64,000 nt of DNA from Myxococcota bacterium (GCA_028285625.1 JANQOX010000004.1:1-64000); one strand, 5' to 3'. Shown: positions 1-10,075, counted from the first letter of the stretch. Notes: generated by a model not told the origin, from the sequence alone. Program-made: numbers and translations.

Positions 1-175
1 CGTGACGGGCGTGGCCAACCTCCCGGATGGGACGGAGATGGTGATGCCCGGGGACAACGTGGAGATGACGGTGGAGCTGATCACGCCGATCGCGATGGAT
101 ACGGAGCAGCGCTTCGCCATTCGCGAGGGCGGACGCACCGTCGGCTCCGGCGTCGTCATCGAGATCATCGAGTAA
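1..175 (+). CDS. tuf: Elongation factor Tu, C-terminal end (partial)
   Basis: The last 57 codons of an EF-Tu gene are read from base 2 to the TAA at 173-175. The residues include [18 protein letters not shown] and end in [10 protein letters not shown], the hallmark of domain 3 of EF-Tu, the GTPase that brings aminoacyl-tRNA to the ribosome. The start of the gene lies before the window. tuf directly before rpsJ is the classic str/S10 junction, so it probably shares transcripts with the ribosomal genes that follow 67 bases later. Confidence 0.95.
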   Translation, partial: VTGVANLPDGTEMVMPGDNVEMTVELITPIAMDTEQRFAIREGGRTVGSGVVIEIIE

Positions 176-177
176 CG

Positions 178-195
178 GGCGGGACCCTTCCCGCC
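178..195 (+). other. Small GC hairpin in the tuf-rpsJ gap
   Basis: GGCGGG (178-183) and CCCGCC (190-195) form a perfect 6-bp stem with a six-base loop, just after the tuf stop. No T-tract follows, so it is not a clear intrinsic terminator. It could protect an mRNA 3' end or mark a processing site. The rest of the 176-242 gap shows nothing else. Confidence 0.3.
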
Positions 196-242
196 AGAGC
201 GGGCGAGCCGGGCATCGCGCCGGCCGCTCCGCAGAGGACGCC

Positions 243-560
243 ATGGCCGAGGTTGGAACGCAGAAGATCCGGATCCGGATGAAGGCCTACGACTTCAAGC
301 TCCTGGACCAGAGTGCAGGAGAGATCGTCGATACGGCAATGCGGACCGGTGCGCGTGTGGCAGGGCCGATCCCCCTGCCGACGACCATCAACAAGTACAC
401 GGTCCTCCGCGGCCCGCACATCGACAAGAAGTCGCGTGAGCAGTTCGAGATGCGAACGCACAAGCGGCTCATCGACATTCTCGACCCCACGCCCCAGACG
501 GTGGACGCGCTCATGAAGCTCGAGCTGGCCGCGGGCGTGGACGTCGAGATCAAGCTCTAG
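243..560 (+). CDS. rpsJ: 30S ribosomal protein S10
   Basis: 105 residues, the normal length of uS10, a protein of the small-subunit head that also acts as NusE in antitermination. The N-terminal [18 protein letters not shown] and the following GPIPLPT segment are family signatures. The ATG at 243 follows a purine-rich AGAGGA. It opens the S10 array, but the next gene is L4: L3, which normally stands between them, is not here. Confidence 0.97.
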   Translation: MAEVGTQKIRIRMKAYDFKLLDQSAGEIVDTAMRTGARVAGPIPLPTTINKYTVLRGPHIDKKSREQFEMRTHKRLIDILDPTPQTVDALMKLELAAGVDVEIKL

Positions 561-589
561 CGGCCGGACGCAGGCCGAACGGAAGACCC

Positions 590-1249
590 ATGGCGAACGT
601 GGACGTGATCAAAGCAGGCGGTGGAAAGGGCGGAAGCATCGCCCTCGACCCCGCGGTGTTCGAGGCGCAGGTGAAGCCGCACCTGTTCCACGCCGAGGTT
701 CGCCGGCAGCTCGCCGAGCGACGCGCCGGCACGCACTCGACGAAGAACCGTGCGGCCGTGTCGGGCGGCGGGGCCAAGCCCTATCGCCAGAAGGGCACTG
801 GTCGCGCTCGGCAGGGCACGATCCGCGCGCCCCAGTATCAGGGTGGCGGCGTGGTCTTCGGGCCGGTGCCGCGTGGCTACCACCACCAGCTGCCCAAGAA
901 GGTCCGGAAGGCGGCGCTGCGCTCGGCGGTGTCGCTGCGCCAGGCGGAGGGCGACCTGATCGTGGCCGAGACGCCGGAGCTGTCCGAGTTCAAGACGCGC
1001 CTCGTGGCGGCCTGGCTCGGCGAGATCGGCGCCGACGGATCCGCCCTGATCGTGGTGGACGAACCGGACGCGCGCCTCGAGATCTCGGCCCGCAACCTGC
1101 CGGGCGTGGATGTGATCCGCGCCGACGGCCTCAACGTCTACGACGTGCTGCGCCACAAGAAGCTGGTGCTCACGCCTGCGGCGGTCGAGGCCACCGCGCG
1201 GCGGCTCGGCGAGGCCGGCAAGCCTGCAGCCGAGGAGGCCGCATCGTGA
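590..1249 (+). CDS. rplD: 50S ribosomal protein L4
   Basis: 219 residues of uL4. The basic glycine-rich internal loop that lines the peptide exit tunnel is visible as KPYRQKGTGRARQGTIRAPQ (about residues 62-81), followed by GGGVVFGP. The ATG at 590 is preceded by GGAAG. Only 29 bases separate it from rpsJ, so rplC is missing from its usual place. The stop overlaps the GTG of rplW as GTGA, which implies translational coupling. In E. coli L4 autoregulates the S10 operon; no matching leader can be recognised here. Confidence 0.96.
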   Translation: MANVDVIKAGGGKGGSIALDPAVFEAQVKPHLFHAEVRRQLAERRAGTHSTKNRAAVSGGGAKPYRQKGTGRARQGTIRAPQYQGGGVVFGPVPRGYHHQLPKKVRKAALRSAVSLRQAEGDLIVAETPELSEFKTRLVAAWLGEIGADGSALIVVDEPDARLEISARNLPGVDVIRADGLNVYDVLRHKKLVLTPAAVEATARRLGEAGKPAAEEAAS

Positions 1250-1533
1250 ACCTGCACGAAGTGATCAAGCGCCCGGTGGTGACGGAGAAGAGCACCATCG
1301 CCCGCGAGATGTCGAACGTGGTCACGCTGGCCGTGGACCCGCGCGCCAGCAAGCACGTCATCAAGGACGCCGTCGAGCAGCTGTTCGAGGTGTCGGTGGT
1401 GGACGTGCGCACCATGCGCATGCACCGCAAGACCCGGCGGGTCGGCCGATTTCAGGGCCGCAAGCCGGAGTGGAAGAAGGCGATCGTGACCCTGGCCGAG
1501 GGTCACGCCATCGAGTTCTTCGAGGGAGTCTGA
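1246..1533 (+). CDS. rplW: 50S ribosomal protein L23
   Basis: 95 residues of uL23, which sits at the tunnel exit where signal recognition particle and trigger factor dock. The N-terminal [12 protein letters not shown] is the family signature. The GTG start at 1246 overlaps the L4 stop by four bases. The gene ends 4 bases before the GTG of rplB, in the conserved L4-L23-L2 order. Confidence 0.96.
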   Translation: MNLHEVIKRPVVTEKSTIAREMSNVVTLAVDPRASKHVIKDAVEQLFEVSVVDVRTMRMHRKTRRVGRFQGRKPEWKKAIVTLAEGHAIEFFEGV

Positions 1534-1537
1534 ACCA

Positions 1538-2368
1538 GTGCCCGTGCGAGTCTACAAGCCCACGTCCCCGGGTCGGCGCAAGATGAGCGTGTCCGACTTC
1601 GCGGACGTCACCCATGCGAAGCCCGAGAAGTCGCTGCTCGGCGGCCGCGTCACCAAGACCGGCGGTCGCAACAGCTACGGCCGGGTCACGTCCTGGCACC
1701 GGGGCGGCGGCCACAAGCGGCGCTACCGCAAGATCGACTTCCGCCGCGACAAGGTCGGCATCCCCGCGCGGGTCGCGTCGGTCGAATACGACCCCAACCG
1801 CTCGGCGCGCATCGCGCTGCTCCACTACAAGGACGGCGAGAAGCGCTACATCCTGGCGCCCGCCGGCCTGCGCGTGGGCGACACCGTGCAGTCGGGAGAA
1901 GGTTCCGAAATCCGGCCGGGCAACACCCTGCCGCTCTCCCAGATCCCCCTGGGCACGGTGGTGCACGCCATCGAGATGAAGCCCGGCAAGGGCGCGCAGC
2001 TGGTGCGCGCGGCCGGAGGCGGCGCACAGCTGATGGCGCGCGAGGGCAACTACGCCACGCTGCGCATGCCGAGTGGCGAGAACCGCATGATCCACATCCG
2101 CTGCATGGCGACGGTGGGTCAGGTCGGCAACCTCGAGCACGAGAATCAGCGCGTAGGCAAGGCAGGTCGTTCGCGCTGGAAGGGCAAGCGCCCCAACGTG
2201 CGCGGCGTCGCCATGAACCCCGTGGACCATCCCATGGGCGGCGGCGAGGGCCGCTCCTCGGGCGGCCGGCACCCCTGTACACCCTGGGGCAAGCCCACGA
2301 AGGGCCACAAGACCCGCCGGAACCACCGCTCCGACAAGTACATCGTGAAGCGCCGGGGCAAGAGGTAG
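1538..2368 (+). CDS. rplB: 50S ribosomal protein L2
   Basis: 276 residues of uL2, needed for subunit joining and peptidyl-transferase activity. The N-terminus [17 protein letters not shown] and the C-terminal [13 protein letters not shown] and TPWGKPTKG blocks are diagnostic. The conserved HP(H)GGGEG segment reads HPMGGGEG; other lineages share the Met form, so this is not an inactivating change. The start is GTG at 1538. rpsS begins 2 bases after the stop. Confidence 0.97.
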   Translation: MPVRVYKPTSPGRRKMSVSDFADVTHAKPEKSLLGGRVTKTGGRNSYGRVTSWHRGGGHKRRYRKIDFRRDKVGIPARVASVEYDPNRSARIALLHYKDGEKRYILAPAGLRVGDTVQSGEGSEIRPGNTLPLSQIPLGTVVHAIEMKPGKGAQLVRAAGGGAQLMAREGNYATLRMPSGENRMIHIRCMATVGQVGNLEHENQRVGKAGRSRWKGKRPNVRGVAMNPVDHPMGGGEGRSSGGRHPCTPWGKPTKGHKTRRNHRSDKYIVKRRGKR

Positions 2369-2370
2369 TC

Positions 2371-2646
2371 ATGGCACGATCACTGAAGAAGGGTCCGTTC
2401 GTCGACCCGAGCCTCCAGAAGAAGGTCGAGGGCGCCGTGGCGTCGGGTAGCAAGCAGGTCATCAAGACCTGGTCGCGCCGCTCGATGATCACGCCCGAGA
2501 TGCTGGGTCTCACCTTCCACGTGCACAACGGCAAGCTCTTCATGCCCGTGTACGTGAGCGAGAACATGGTCGGTCACCGCCTGGGCGAGTTCGCTCCGAC
2601 CCGCAAGTTCACGGGCCATGCCACGGACAGGAAGGTCAAGCGCTGA
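2371..2646 (+). CDS. rpsS: 30S ribosomal protein S19
   Basis: 91 residues of uS19, a head protein that pairs with S13 near the A site. The signatures are [12 protein letters not shown] at the N-terminus and [13 protein letters not shown] near the end. The stop TGA overlaps the ATG of rplV by one base (TGATG), so the two are probably translationally coupled. Confidence 0.97.
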   Translation: MARSLKKGPFVDPSLQKKVEGAVASGSKQVIKTWSRRSMITPEMLGLTFHVHNGKLFMPVYVSENMVGHRLGEFAPTRKFTGHATDRKVKR

Positions 2647-2993
2647 TGCAGGTGCAGGCCCGTCTCAAGAACTACCGCGTGAGCGCCCGCAAGGCGCGGC
2701 TCGTGGCCGACACCGTGCGCGGTCGTCAGGTGGAGGACGCCCTCGTGCTCCTCGACCTCTCGCCCAAGCGCATCGCCGGCCCGATCGCCAAGCTCGTGCG
2801 CAGCGCGGTGGCCAACGCCGAAGACAAGAACAACCGCGACAAGGCTGGCATCGACGTCGACAGCCTCTTCGTGGGCAAGATCATGGTGGACGAAGGCCCG
2901 AGCATGTGGCGCATCAAGCCGCGGGCTCAGGGACGGGCGTTCTGGGTCCAGAAGCGGACCAGCCACATCACCGTCGTCCTGGAGGAGCGCTAG
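2646..2993 (+). CDS. rplV: 50S ribosomal protein L22
   Basis: 115 residues of uL22, whose extended hairpin reaches into the exit tunnel. The visible signatures are [15 protein letters not shown] near the start and [10 protein letters not shown] in the hairpin tip. The ATG overlaps the S19 stop. The TAG stop abuts the ATG of rpsC with no spacer. Confidence 0.96.
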   Translation: MQVQARLKNYRVSARKARLVADTVRGRQVEDALVLLDLSPKRIAGPIAKLVRSAVANAEDKNNRDKAGIDVDSLFVGKIMVDEGPSMWRIKPRAQGRAFWVQKRTSHITVVLEER

Positions 2994-3674
2994 ATGGGTC
3001 AGAAGGTCCATCCCTACGGATTCCGGCTCGGGACCCTCTATGGGTGGAAGTCCAACTGGTTCGAGGAGAGGCGCTACGGCGACCAGGTCCTCGAGGACTT
3101 CAAGATCCGGAAGTTCATCAAGAAGAAGCTCTACCACGCGGGCATCTCGAAGGTGGTGATCGATCGCACGGGCGAGAAGTGCGTGATCAACATCCACACC
3201 GCGCGGCCCGGCATCCTGATCGGCAAGCGCGGTGCCGAGGTCGAGGTGCTGCGTCAGGAACTCGGGCGGTTCACCAGCCACGAGATCTTCATCAACATCA
3301 AGGAGATCCGGAAGGCCGAACTCGACGCCCAGCTGGTGGCCGAGAACATCGCGACCCAGCTCGAGCGCCGCGTGGCGTTCCGCCGGGCCATGAAGAAGGC
3401 CATGACCTCGACGATGAAGTTCGGCGCCGGCGGCATCCGCATCGAGTGCGGAGGCCGCCTGGGTGGCGCCGAAATGGGCCGGCGCGAGCGCTATGCAGAG
3501 GGCCGCGTGCCGTTGCACACGCTGCGTGCCGACATCGACTTCGGCCAGGCCGAAGCGCGCACCACCTACGGAATCGTCGGCGTGAAGTGTTGGATCTTCA
3601 AGGGTGAGGTGGCGCCCAGCGAACTGCGCGGCGGTTCGTTGGCCGCGCGCACGCCCGAAGACGTGGCGAGGTAG
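2994..3674 (+). CDS. rpsC: 30S ribosomal protein S3
   Basis: 226 residues of uS3, part of the mRNA entry site and its helicase activity. It begins [12 protein letters not shown], typical of the family. A type II KH domain carries the [12 protein letters not shown] loop near residue 65. The C-terminal domain includes [12 protein letters not shown]. The sequence ends with a short basic tail. It starts directly after the rplV stop, and rplP follows after 3 bases. Confidence 0.97.
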   Translation: MGQKVHPYGFRLGTLYGWKSNWFEERRYGDQVLEDFKIRKFIKKKLYHAGISKVVIDRTGEKCVINIHTARPGILIGKRGAEVEVLRQELGRFTSHEIFINIKEIRKAELDAQLVAENIATQLERRVAFRRAMKKAMTSTMKFGAGGIRIECGGRLGGAEMGRRERYAEGRVPLHTLRADIDFGQAEARTTYGIVGVKCWIFKGEVAPSELRGGSLAARTPEDVAR

Positions 3675-3677
3675 CCG

Positions 3678-4091
3678 ATGCTGCAACCGAAGAAGGTCAA
3701 GCACCGGAAGATGTTCAAGGGCCGGATGAAGGGGAAGGCCTACCGCGGCAACGAGGTTTCGTTCGGCGAGTACGGTCTTCAGGCCACCGATCGCGGCCGC
3801 CTCACGGCGCGCCAGATCGAGGCCGCCCGGATCGCCATGACGCGCCACGTGAAGCGCGGTGGCAAGATCTGGATCCGCGTCTTTCCCGACAAGCCGGTGA
3901 CCAAGAAGCCCGCCGAGACCCGCATGGGCAAGGGCAAGGGCAACCCCGAGGAGTGGGTGGCCGTGGTCCGTCCCGGTCGGGTCCTCTACGAGATGGAAGG
4001 GGTCGACCCCGCGATCGCGAAGGAGGCGTTCCGCCTCGCCGCGCACAAGCTGCCGATCCCCACGCGCTTCCTCCATCGGGAGGAGCTGTGA
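3678..4091 (+). CDS. rplP: 50S ribosomal protein L16
   Basis: 137 residues of uL16, which contacts tRNA at the A site and helps assemble the peptidyl-transferase centre. The opening [16 protein letters not shown] and the internal [18 protein letters not shown] are characteristic. Its last codons carry GGGAGGAG, which is repeated 35 bases downstream as the ribosome-binding site of rpmC. The stop TGA overlaps an ATG (TGATG) that opens a 12-codon micro-ORF, not rpmC itself. Confidence 0.96.
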   Translation: MLQPKKVKHRKMFKGRMKGKAYRGNEVSFGEYGLQATDRGRLTARQIEAARIAMTRHVKRGGKIWIRVFPDKPVTKKPAETRMGKGKGNPEEWVAVVRPGRVLYEMEGVDPAIAKEAFRLAAHKLPIPTRFLHREEL

Positions 4092-4124
4092 TGGACCGGC
4101 GAGCCTCCCGACGGGAGGAGCTGT
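4077..4124 (+). repeat. Direct repeat at the rplP-rpmC junction
   Basis: CGGGAGGAGCTGT occurs at 4077-4089, inside the end of rplP, and identically at 4112-4124, just before the rpmC ATG. The spacing is 35 bases. The first copy is followed by GATG and the second by CATG, so both carry a stop/start-like junction. Between them, CCTCCCG-A-CGGGAGG forms a tight inverted repeat that could hide the second Shine-Dalgarno. I read this as a tandem duplication of the gene boundary. Confidence 0.7.
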
Positions 4125-4129
4125 CATGA
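4091..4129 (+). other. Bridging micro-ORF between rplP and rpmC
   Basis: The ATG at 4091 shares its A with the rplP TGA. The frame encodes [12 protein letters not shown] and stops at TGA 4127-4129, overlapping the rpmC ATG (ATGA, 4126-4129). A ribosome finishing rplP could thus pass through this 12-residue frame and reach rpmC without leaving the message. The peptide has no recognisable fold; the value is probably in the act of translation. That role is inferred. Confidence 0.5.
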
Positions 4130-4326
4130 AGGCCCAGGAGCTGCGAGAGCTTTCGGGCGAGGAACTGCAGGCGAAGTCCTCGGATCTGCGGGGTGAGCTC
4201 TTCAACGCGAAGGTGAAGCACGCCACCGGTCAGCTGGAGGACACCGCCAGGATCGGCACCCTCCGGCGCGACATCGCCCGGGTGGAGACGGTGCTGCGCG
4301 AGAAGCGGGAGACCGAACGTGAGTGA
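4126..4326 (+). CDS. rpmC: 50S ribosomal protein L29
   Basis: 66 residues of uL29, a two-helix protein near the exit tunnel. [15 protein letters not shown] and the later [14 protein letters not shown] are typical of the family. The ATG at 4126 has a strong GGGAGGAG six bases upstream. The stop overlaps the GTG of rpsQ by eight bases, again implying coupling. Confidence 0.95.
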   Translation: MKAQELRELSGEELQAKSSDLRGELFNAKVKHATGQLEDTARIGTLRRDIARVETVLREKRETERE

Positions 4327-4582
4327 ACGCGGCAGCCGACGCACGATCGAGGGCGTCGTCGTGAGCGACAAGATGGACAAGACCGTCGTCGTTCGCGTGG
4401 AGCGCCTGGTGAAGGACGCTCGATACCAGAAATACGTGAGGCGCTACTCGCGCTTCATGGCACACGACGAGGGCAACGAGTGCGGCATCGGTGATCGCGT
4501 TCAGATCATCGAGCACCGCCCGCTGTCCAAACGAAAGCGCTGGAAGGTCCAGAGCACGCTCGTCAAGGGCACCCAGGTCTAG
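4319..4582 (+). CDS. rpsQ: 30S ribosomal protein S17
   Basis: 87 residues of uS17, an OB-fold protein that binds 16S rRNA early in assembly. The segments [19 protein letters not shown] and [20 protein letters not shown] are diagnostic. The GTG start at 4319 lies within the end of rpmC. rplN follows after 12 bases, preceded by a weak GGAGT. Confidence 0.96.
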   Translation: MSERGSRRTIEGVVVSDKMDKTVVVRVERLVKDARYQKYVRRYSRFMAHDEGNECGIGDRVQIIEHRPLSKRKRWKVQSTLVKGTQV

Positions 4583-4594
4583 CGGAGTCATCCA

Positions 4595-4963
4595 ATGATC
4601 CAGCCGGAATCGACGCTGGAAGTGGCCGACAACTCGGGCGCCCGCAAGGTGGCGTGTATCCGCGTGCTCGGCGGCACCCGCCGCAAGTACGCGTCGATCG
4701 GTGACGTGATCGTGGTCTCCGTCAAAGAGGCCATGCCCAACTCGCGGGTCAAGAAGGGCGAGGTGCGCCGCGCGGTCGTGGTGCGCACGCGCAAGGGGAT
4801 CGCCCGTCCCGACGGCTCCTTCATCAAGTTCGACGACAACGCGGCGGTGCTCATCGAGCAGACCCGCGAGCCCGTCGGCACCCGCATCTTCGGGCCCGTG
4901 GCCCGCGAACTCCGGGGCCGACAGTTCATGCGCATCATCTCGCTGGCACCGGAGGTGCTGTGA
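4595..4963 (+). CDS. rplN: 50S ribosomal protein L14
   Basis: 122 residues of uL14, which forms intersubunit bridges with 16S r[21 protein letters not shown] opens the protein, and DDNAAVLIE and GPVARELR appear near the end, all standard. The stop TGA overlaps the ATG of rplE (TGATG, 4961-4965). L24, which usually comes next, is absent; the overlap leaves no room for it. Confidence 0.97.
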   Translation: MIQPESTLEVADNSGARKVACIRVLGGTRRKYASIGDVIVVSVKEAMPNSRVKKGEVRRAVVVRTRKGIARPDGSFIKFDDNAAVLIEQTREPVGTRIFGPVARELRGRQFMRIISLAPEVL

Positions 4964-5526
4964 TGTCCACCGAAGCAGCCGTGGCGTCCCCGCGGCTTCT
5001 CGCTCGCTATCGCGAAGACGTGCAGGCGAAGCTCAAGGACGAGTTCTCGTACGGCAACGTGCACCAGATCCCGACCCTGTCGAAGATCGTGGTGAACGTG
5101 GGCCTCGGCGAAGCCACCCAGAACGCCAAGCTGCTCGAGAGGACCGCCGACGAATTGGCGGCCATCACCGGGCAGAAGGCGATCATCCGCCGTGCCCGCA
5201 AGTCGGTCGCGAACTTCAAGCTGCGGCAGGGCCAGCCCATCGGGGCCATGGTGACCCTGCGCGGCGAGCGGATGTGGGAGTTCTTCGACCGGCTCACGAG
5301 CGTGGCGCTCCCGCGCGTTCGCGACTTCCGAGGCGCCTCCACCCGCGCCTTCGATGGTCGCGGCAACTACACCCTCGGGATCCGCGAGCAGATCATCTTC
5401 CCCGAGGTCGACTACGACAAGGTCGAGAAGATCACTGGAATGAACGTGACGGTCTGCACGACCGCCCGGACGGATGCCGAGGCGCGAGCTCTGCTCGCCC
5501 ACCTGGGCATGCCGTTCCGGCGCTAG
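4963..5526 (+). CDS. rplE: 50S ribosomal protein L5
   Basis: 187 residues of uL5, which binds 5S rRNA and touches the P-site tRNA. Signatures are [38 protein letters not shown] and [20 protein letters not shown] chose the ATG at 4963, which overlaps the rplN stop and has GGAGG seven bases upstream; a GTG at 4960 is in frame but less well placed. rpsN (S14) would normally follow, but rpsH begins 12 bases after the stop. Confidence 0.96.
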   Translation: MSTEAAVASPRLLARYREDVQAKLKDEFSYGNVHQIPTLSKIVVNVGLGEATQNAKLLERTADELAAITGQKAIIRRARKSVANFKLRQGQPIGAMVTLRGERMWEFFDRLTSVALPRVRDFRGASTRAFDGRGNYTLGIREQIIFPEVDYDKVEKITGMNVTVCTTARTDAEARALLAHLGMPFRR

Positions 5527-5538
5527 AGGGCCCCTGCC

Positions 5539-5934
5539 ATGATGACCGACCCGGTCGCCGACATGTTGACCCGGATCCGCAACGCCGGGATTGCCAAGCA
5601 CCCCGAGACCACCTGTCCGGCCTCCCGGCTGAAGCAGGCCGTCGCCGGCGTGCTGCGCGACAACGGCTACCTCGACGACGTGATCCTCGAAGAGGCCGAG
5701 GGCCGAAACGTGCTGCGCCTGGTGCTTCGCTACGGCGACGACGGCCGCTTCATCATCGACGGCCTGCGCCGCGTGAGCCGCCCCAGCTGCCGCGTGTACG
5801 TGGACGCCAATAGCGTGCCCCTGGTTCGCAACGGACTCGGCCTCGCCGTGCTGTCCACGAACCAGGGTGTCATCTCCGACGACGACGCCCGCTCCCGCTC
5901 GGTGGGCGGCGAAGTGGTCTGCGAGGTCTGGTAG
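5539..5934 (+). CDS. rpsH: 30S ribosomal protein S8
   Basis: 131 residues of uS8, a primary 16S rRNA-binding protein and, in E. coli, the repressor of the spc operon. [13 protein letters not shown] at the N-terminus and [20 protein letters not shown] with a C-terminal CEVW are diagnostic. Two adjacent ATG codons (5539 and 5542) are possible starts. The TAG stop abuts the ATG of rplF. Confidence 0.96.
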   Translation: MMTDPVADMLTRIRNAGIAKHPETTCPASRLKQAVAGVLRDNGYLDDVILEEAEGRNVLRLVLRYGDDGRFIIDGLRRVSRPSCRVYVDANSVPLVRNGLGLAVLSTNQGVISDDDARSRSVGGEVVCEVW

Positions 5935-6471
5935 ATGTCGCGCATCGGGAAGCGTCCGGTGACCGTCCCCAGTGGGGTCACCGTGAGTCAGAAGGATGGC
6001 CGCGTCGAGGTCAAGGGCCCCAAGGGCACCCTGTCCGAGTCGCTGCCCACCACGATCGGCGTCGAGGTCGGCGATGGCGAGGTGAGCCTCGTTCGACCCG
6101 ACGAGAAGAAGGACACCCGGGCGCTGCACGGGTTGGCCCGCGCACTGCTGGCCAACATGGTGACGGGCGTGACCGAAGGGTTCGCCCGAGAACTCGAGAT
6201 CCAGGGCGTGGGCTACCGCGCCGACGTCGCGGGCAAGGCCCTCAAGCTGGCGCTCGGTTTCTCGCATCCGGTGGAGATGCCGATTCCCGAGGGCCTGAAG
6301 GTCTCGGTGGCCGACAACCGGATCAAGGTCGAAGGTGCGAACAAGCAGGCAGTAGGCCAGTTCGCGGCAGAAATCCGAAAGGTTCGGCCGCCCGAGCCCT
6401 ACAAGGGCAAGGGCGTCCGGTACGTGGACGAGCAGGTGCGGCGCAAGGTCGGCAAGGCCGGCGCTGCCTGA
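5935..6471 (+). CDS. rplF: 50S ribosomal protein L6
   Basis: 178 residues of uL6, near the sarcin-ricin loop where translation factors bind. The start [15 protein letters not shown], the middle [21 protein letters not shown], and the end [12 protein letters not shown] are the expected blocks of its two similar domains. It starts with no gap after rpsH. rplR follows after 11 bases behind a GAGGAAGAAG ribosome-binding site. Confidence 0.97.
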   Translation: MSRIGKRPVTVPSGVTVSQKDGRVEVKGPKGTLSESLPTTIGVEVGDGEVSLVRPDEKKDTRALHGLARALLANMVTGVTEGFARELEIQGVGYRADVAGKALKLALGFSHPVEMPIPEGLKVSVADNRIKVEGANKQAVGQFAAEIRKVRPPEPYKGKGVRYVDEQVRRKVGKAGAA

Positions 6472-6482
6472 GGAAGAAGAAC

Positions 6483-6848
6483 ATGGAGCGGAAGGTCCGC
6501 GATCGGAAGCGAGGCAAGCAGCTTGCCCGAAAGACCCGGGTGTCCCGGCGCCTGGCGCGTTCGGAGCGCCCGAGGCTCACGGTATATCGCAGCGCTCGGC
6601 ACATCTATGCGCAGCTCGTGGAGGCCGGCAGCGGCCGCACGATCGGTGCGGTGTCCACGCGCAGCAAGTCGCTGGGGCTCGGGTCCACCGGCAACGTCGA
6701 GGCGGCCAAGAAGGTCGGCACGGCGATCGCGGAGCTCGCCCGCGAGAAGCAGATCGAATCGGTGGTCTTCAATCGCAACGGCTTCCTGTTCCACGGCCGG
6801 GTCAAGGCCCTGGCCGAGGCGGCGCGCGAAGCCGGCCTCCAGTTCTGA
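6483..6848 (+). CDS. rplR: 50S ribosomal protein L18
   Basis: 121 residues of uL18, which binds 5S rRNA with L5 in the central protuberance. The strongly basic N-terminus ([17 protein letters not shown]), the [16 protein letters not shown] segment and the terminal [20 protein letters not shown] identify it. It is followed after 11 bases by rpsE. Confidence 0.96.
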   Translation: MERKVRDRKRGKQLARKTRVSRRLARSERPRLTVYRSARHIYAQLVEAGSGRTIGAVSTRSKSLGLGSTGNVEAAKKVGTAIAELAREKQIESVVFNRNGFLFHGRVKALAEAAREAGLQF

Positions 6849-6859
6849 AGGACAAGCGC

Positions 6860-7348
6860 ATGCGCGGCGAACGACTGAACGCAAACGACTACGAGCTGAA
6901 CGATCGCGTGATCCACATCAACCGTGTGGCGAAGGTGGTGAAGGGCGGACGCCGCTTCAGCTTCAGCGCCCTCGTGGTGGTGGGAGACGGCGCCGGCGTC
7001 GTCGGCGTGGGGCTCGGCAAGGCTGGCGAGGTACCCGAGGCGATCCGCAAGGGCGTCGAGAAGGCGCGCAAGAGCCTGGTGCGCGTACCTCTAGTGGAGG
7101 GCACCCTGCCGCACGAGATCCTCGGCTGCTTCGGCTCCGGCCGCGTGCTGCTCAAGCCCGCCTCGGCGGGTACCGGCGTGATCGCCGGCGGTGGCGTGCG
7201 TGCCGTGATGGAGTCGGCGGGCATCCGCGACGTCCTGACCAAGACGATCGGGACCAACAACCCGCGCAACGTCGTCAACGCGACCATGGAGGGGCTGGCC
7301 TCGCTCCAGGACCCGGAGGCCCGGCGCCAGGAGCTCGCGCGCGCATGA
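6860..7348 (+). CDS. rpsE: 30S ribosomal protein S5
   Basis: 162 residues of uS5, at the mRNA entry channel and important for accuracy. The dsRNA-binding-like N-terminal domain contains [20 protein letters not shown]. The C-terminal domain has [20 protein letters not shown], followed by the [19 protein letters not shown] block. Its stop overlaps the ATG of rpmD by four bases (ATGA). Confidence 0.97.
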   Translation: MRGERLNANDYELNDRVIHINRVAKVVKGGRRFSFSALVVVGDGAGVVGVGLGKAGEVPEAIRKGVEKARKSLVRVPLVEGTLPHEILGCFGSGRVLLKPASAGTGVIAGGGVRAVMESAGIRDVLTKTIGTNNPRNVVNATMEGLASLQDPEARRQELARA

Positions 7349-7527
7349 GCGACAAGAAGATCCGCATCACGCAGGTCCGCAGTGCGATCGGCTACGAGCG
7401 CAGCCAGCGGCAGACCCTGCGAGGCCTCGGCCTCCGGCGCATGAACCACACGGTCGAGCGCCAGGACACGCCCGAGGTGCGCGGGATGATCAACAAGGTG
7501 ACCCACCTCGTGCGGGTGGAGGAGTAG
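7345..7527 (+). CDS. rpmD: 50S ribosomal protein L30
   Basis: 60 residues of uL30. [19 protein letters not shown] and [20 protein letters not shown] fit the short bacterial form. The ATG at 7345 overlaps the rpsE stop as ATGA. rplO starts 2 bases after the TAG stop, giving the usual S5-L30-L15 order. Confidence 0.95.
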   Translation: MSDKKIRITQVRSAIGYERSQRQTLRGLGLRRMNHTVERQDTPEVRGMINKVTHLVRVEE

Positions 7528-7529
7528 GC

Positions 7530-7969
7530 ATGCTGGACCGGCTTTCGCCCCGTCCGGGCGCACAGAAGAAGCGAAAGCGCGTCGGTCGCGGACCGGGCTC
7601 CGGGTGGAACAAGACCTCGGGGCGTGGCGAAAAGGGTCAGGGTCATCGCTCGGCCGGCCGCGCCACCCCGATGCACTTCGAAGGCGGCCAGATGCCGCTG
7701 GCCCGGCGCATTCCCAAGCGCGGGTTCTTCAACATCCACCGCAAGCCGGTGGAGACGCTGAACGTGCGTGACCTCGACCGCTTCGAGTCCGGCGCGACGG
7801 TCGACCCCGAGACCCTGGCCGCCTGCGGCCTGATCCGCGGCCGGGCCGGCAAGGTCAAGCTGCTCGGCGACGGCGAGGCGCCCAAGGGTGTGACCGTGAA
7901 GGTCCACCGGGCCAGCGCGTCGGCCGTCTCGAAGATCGAGGCCGCCGGCGGCAAGGTGGAGATCATCAC

Positions 7970-7973
<4 letters not shown>
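7530..7973 (+). CDS. rplO: 50S ribosomal protein L15
   Basis: 147 residues of uL15, a late-assembly protein with a long basic N-terminal extension. KKRKRVGRGPGSGWNKTSGR and the later FEGGQMPLARRIPKRGF are diagnostic. The stop TGA overlaps the TTG start of secY (TTGA, 7970-7973), so SecY synthesis is probably coupled to L15. Confidence 0.96.
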
Positions 7974-9272
<1,299 letters not shown>

Positions 9273-9286
<14 letters not shown>

Positions 9287-9357
9287 CGGCGCACGACGTC
9301 CAGGGAAGGGCTCGGACGATGACGGCGTACCACGCCCAGGAAGGGCTCGGACGATGA
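9273..9357 (+). repeat. Triplicated secY-adk junction
   Basis: The 14-mer GGCTCGGACGATGA occurs at 9273-9286 (end of secY), 9309-9322 and 9344-9357 (start of adk), with periods of 36 and 35 bases. Flanks such as CCAGG-AAG are also partly repeated. Each copy holds a complete ATGA stop/start overlap. The simplest history is two successive tandem duplications of an ancestral overlapping secY-adk junction, leaving two extra junctions as spacer. Confidence 0.85.
9283..9357 (+). other. Bridging micro-ORF between secY and adk
   Basis: The ATG in the secY stop overlap (ATGA, 9283-9286) opens a 24-residue frame starting MTAHDVQGRARTM. It stops at TGA 9355-9357, overlapping the adk ATG (ATGA, 9354-9357). 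It lies entirely in duplicated junction sequence. AGGAAGG inside it, about ten bases before the ATG, can serve as the adk ribosome-binding site. The peptide is unlikely to matter by itself. I infer that its translation links secY and adk. Confidence 0.5.
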
Positions 9358-9923
9358 GCGCACGAAGACTGTTGCTGCTCGGGCCGCCCGGGGCCGGCAA
9401 GGGCACCCAGGCGAAGATCCTGGTGGACGCCCTCGGAATCCCGCAGATCTCGACCGGCGACATGCTGCGCGCGGCGGTGGCCGCCGACAGTGCCGTCGGT
9501 CGTGAGGCCAAGGGCTACATGGACGCCGGCGAGCTGGTCCCCGACTCGGTGGTGATCGGCGTGGCGGAAGAGCGGCTCGGTCAGGACGACGCCGCGAACG
9601 GCTTCATCCTCGATGGCTTTCCGCGCACGGCCGCCCAGGCCGAGGCGCTCGACGACCTGCTCGGCCGGATCGGCACCAAGCTCGAGCGCTGTGTGGCGCT
9701 GGTGGTCGAGGAGGACCACCTGGTCGCGCGGCTGCTCAAGCGCGCCGAGATCGAGGGCCGCTCGGACGACAACGAAGAGTCCATCCGCACGCGGATGGCG
9801 GAGTATCGCAAGAAGACGGAGCCGCTGGTCGCGTACTACCGCGATCGGGGGGTCCTCACGGAGGTGTCGGGCCTGGGTGAGGTCGACGAGGTGGCCGGTC
9901 GCGTTTCCGACGCGATCCGCTGA
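9354..9923 (+). CDS. adk: Adenylate kinase (short-LID form)
   Basis: 189 residues; balances ATP + AMP with 2 ADP in the cytoplasm. The P-loop [12 protein letters not shown] is near residue 10. The AMP-binding [10 protein letters not shown] and [15 protein letters not shown] follow. The LID region ([19 protein letters not shown]) is short and has no zinc cysteines, so this is the short form. The ATG at 9354 is the third copy of the repeated junction. adk after secY is a conserved position. map and infA, which often follow adk, are not present before rpmJ. Confidence 0.96.
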   Translation: MSARRLLLLGPPGAGKGTQAKILVDALGIPQISTGDMLRAAVAADSAVGREAKGYMDAGELVPDSVVIGVAEERLGQDDAANGFILDGFPRTAAQAEALDDLLGRIGTKLERCVALVVEEDHLVARLLKRAEIEGRSDDNEESIRTRMAEYRKKTEPLVAYYRDRGVLTEVSGLGEVDEVAGRVSDAIR

Positions 9924-9958
9924 ACCGCGCCGCTACCCAAGAGCCTGGGAGAACGACC

Positions 9959-10072
9959 ATGAAGGTTCGCGCTTCGGTCAAGAAGATGTGTGACAAGTGC
10001 CGGGTGATCCGCAGGCGCGGCGTAGTGCGCGTGATCTGCGAGAACCCGAAGCACAAGCAGCGACAGGGGTAG
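9959..10072 (+). CDS. rpmJ: 50S ribosomal protein L36, zinc-binding form
   Basis: 37 residues from the ATG at 9959 to the TAG at 10070-10072. [14 protein letters not shown] opens the protein. The Cys11, Cys14, Cys27 and His32 ligands of the zinc ribbon are all present (MCDKC and VICENPKH). A GGGAGAA lies upstream. Its place before rpsM is standard. The 35 bases between adk and this gene hold no infA. Confidence 0.95.
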   Translation: MKVRASVKKMCDKCRVIRRRGVVRVICENPKHKQRQG

Positions 10073-10075
10073 GGA

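Noticed and set aside
9924..9958. A hidden infA (IF-1) or map gene between adk and rpmJ
   Set aside because: The gap is only 35 bases and no frame encodes IF-1 or methionine aminopeptidase; both also lie elsewhere in many genomes, so their absence is less striking than that of L3, L24 and S14.
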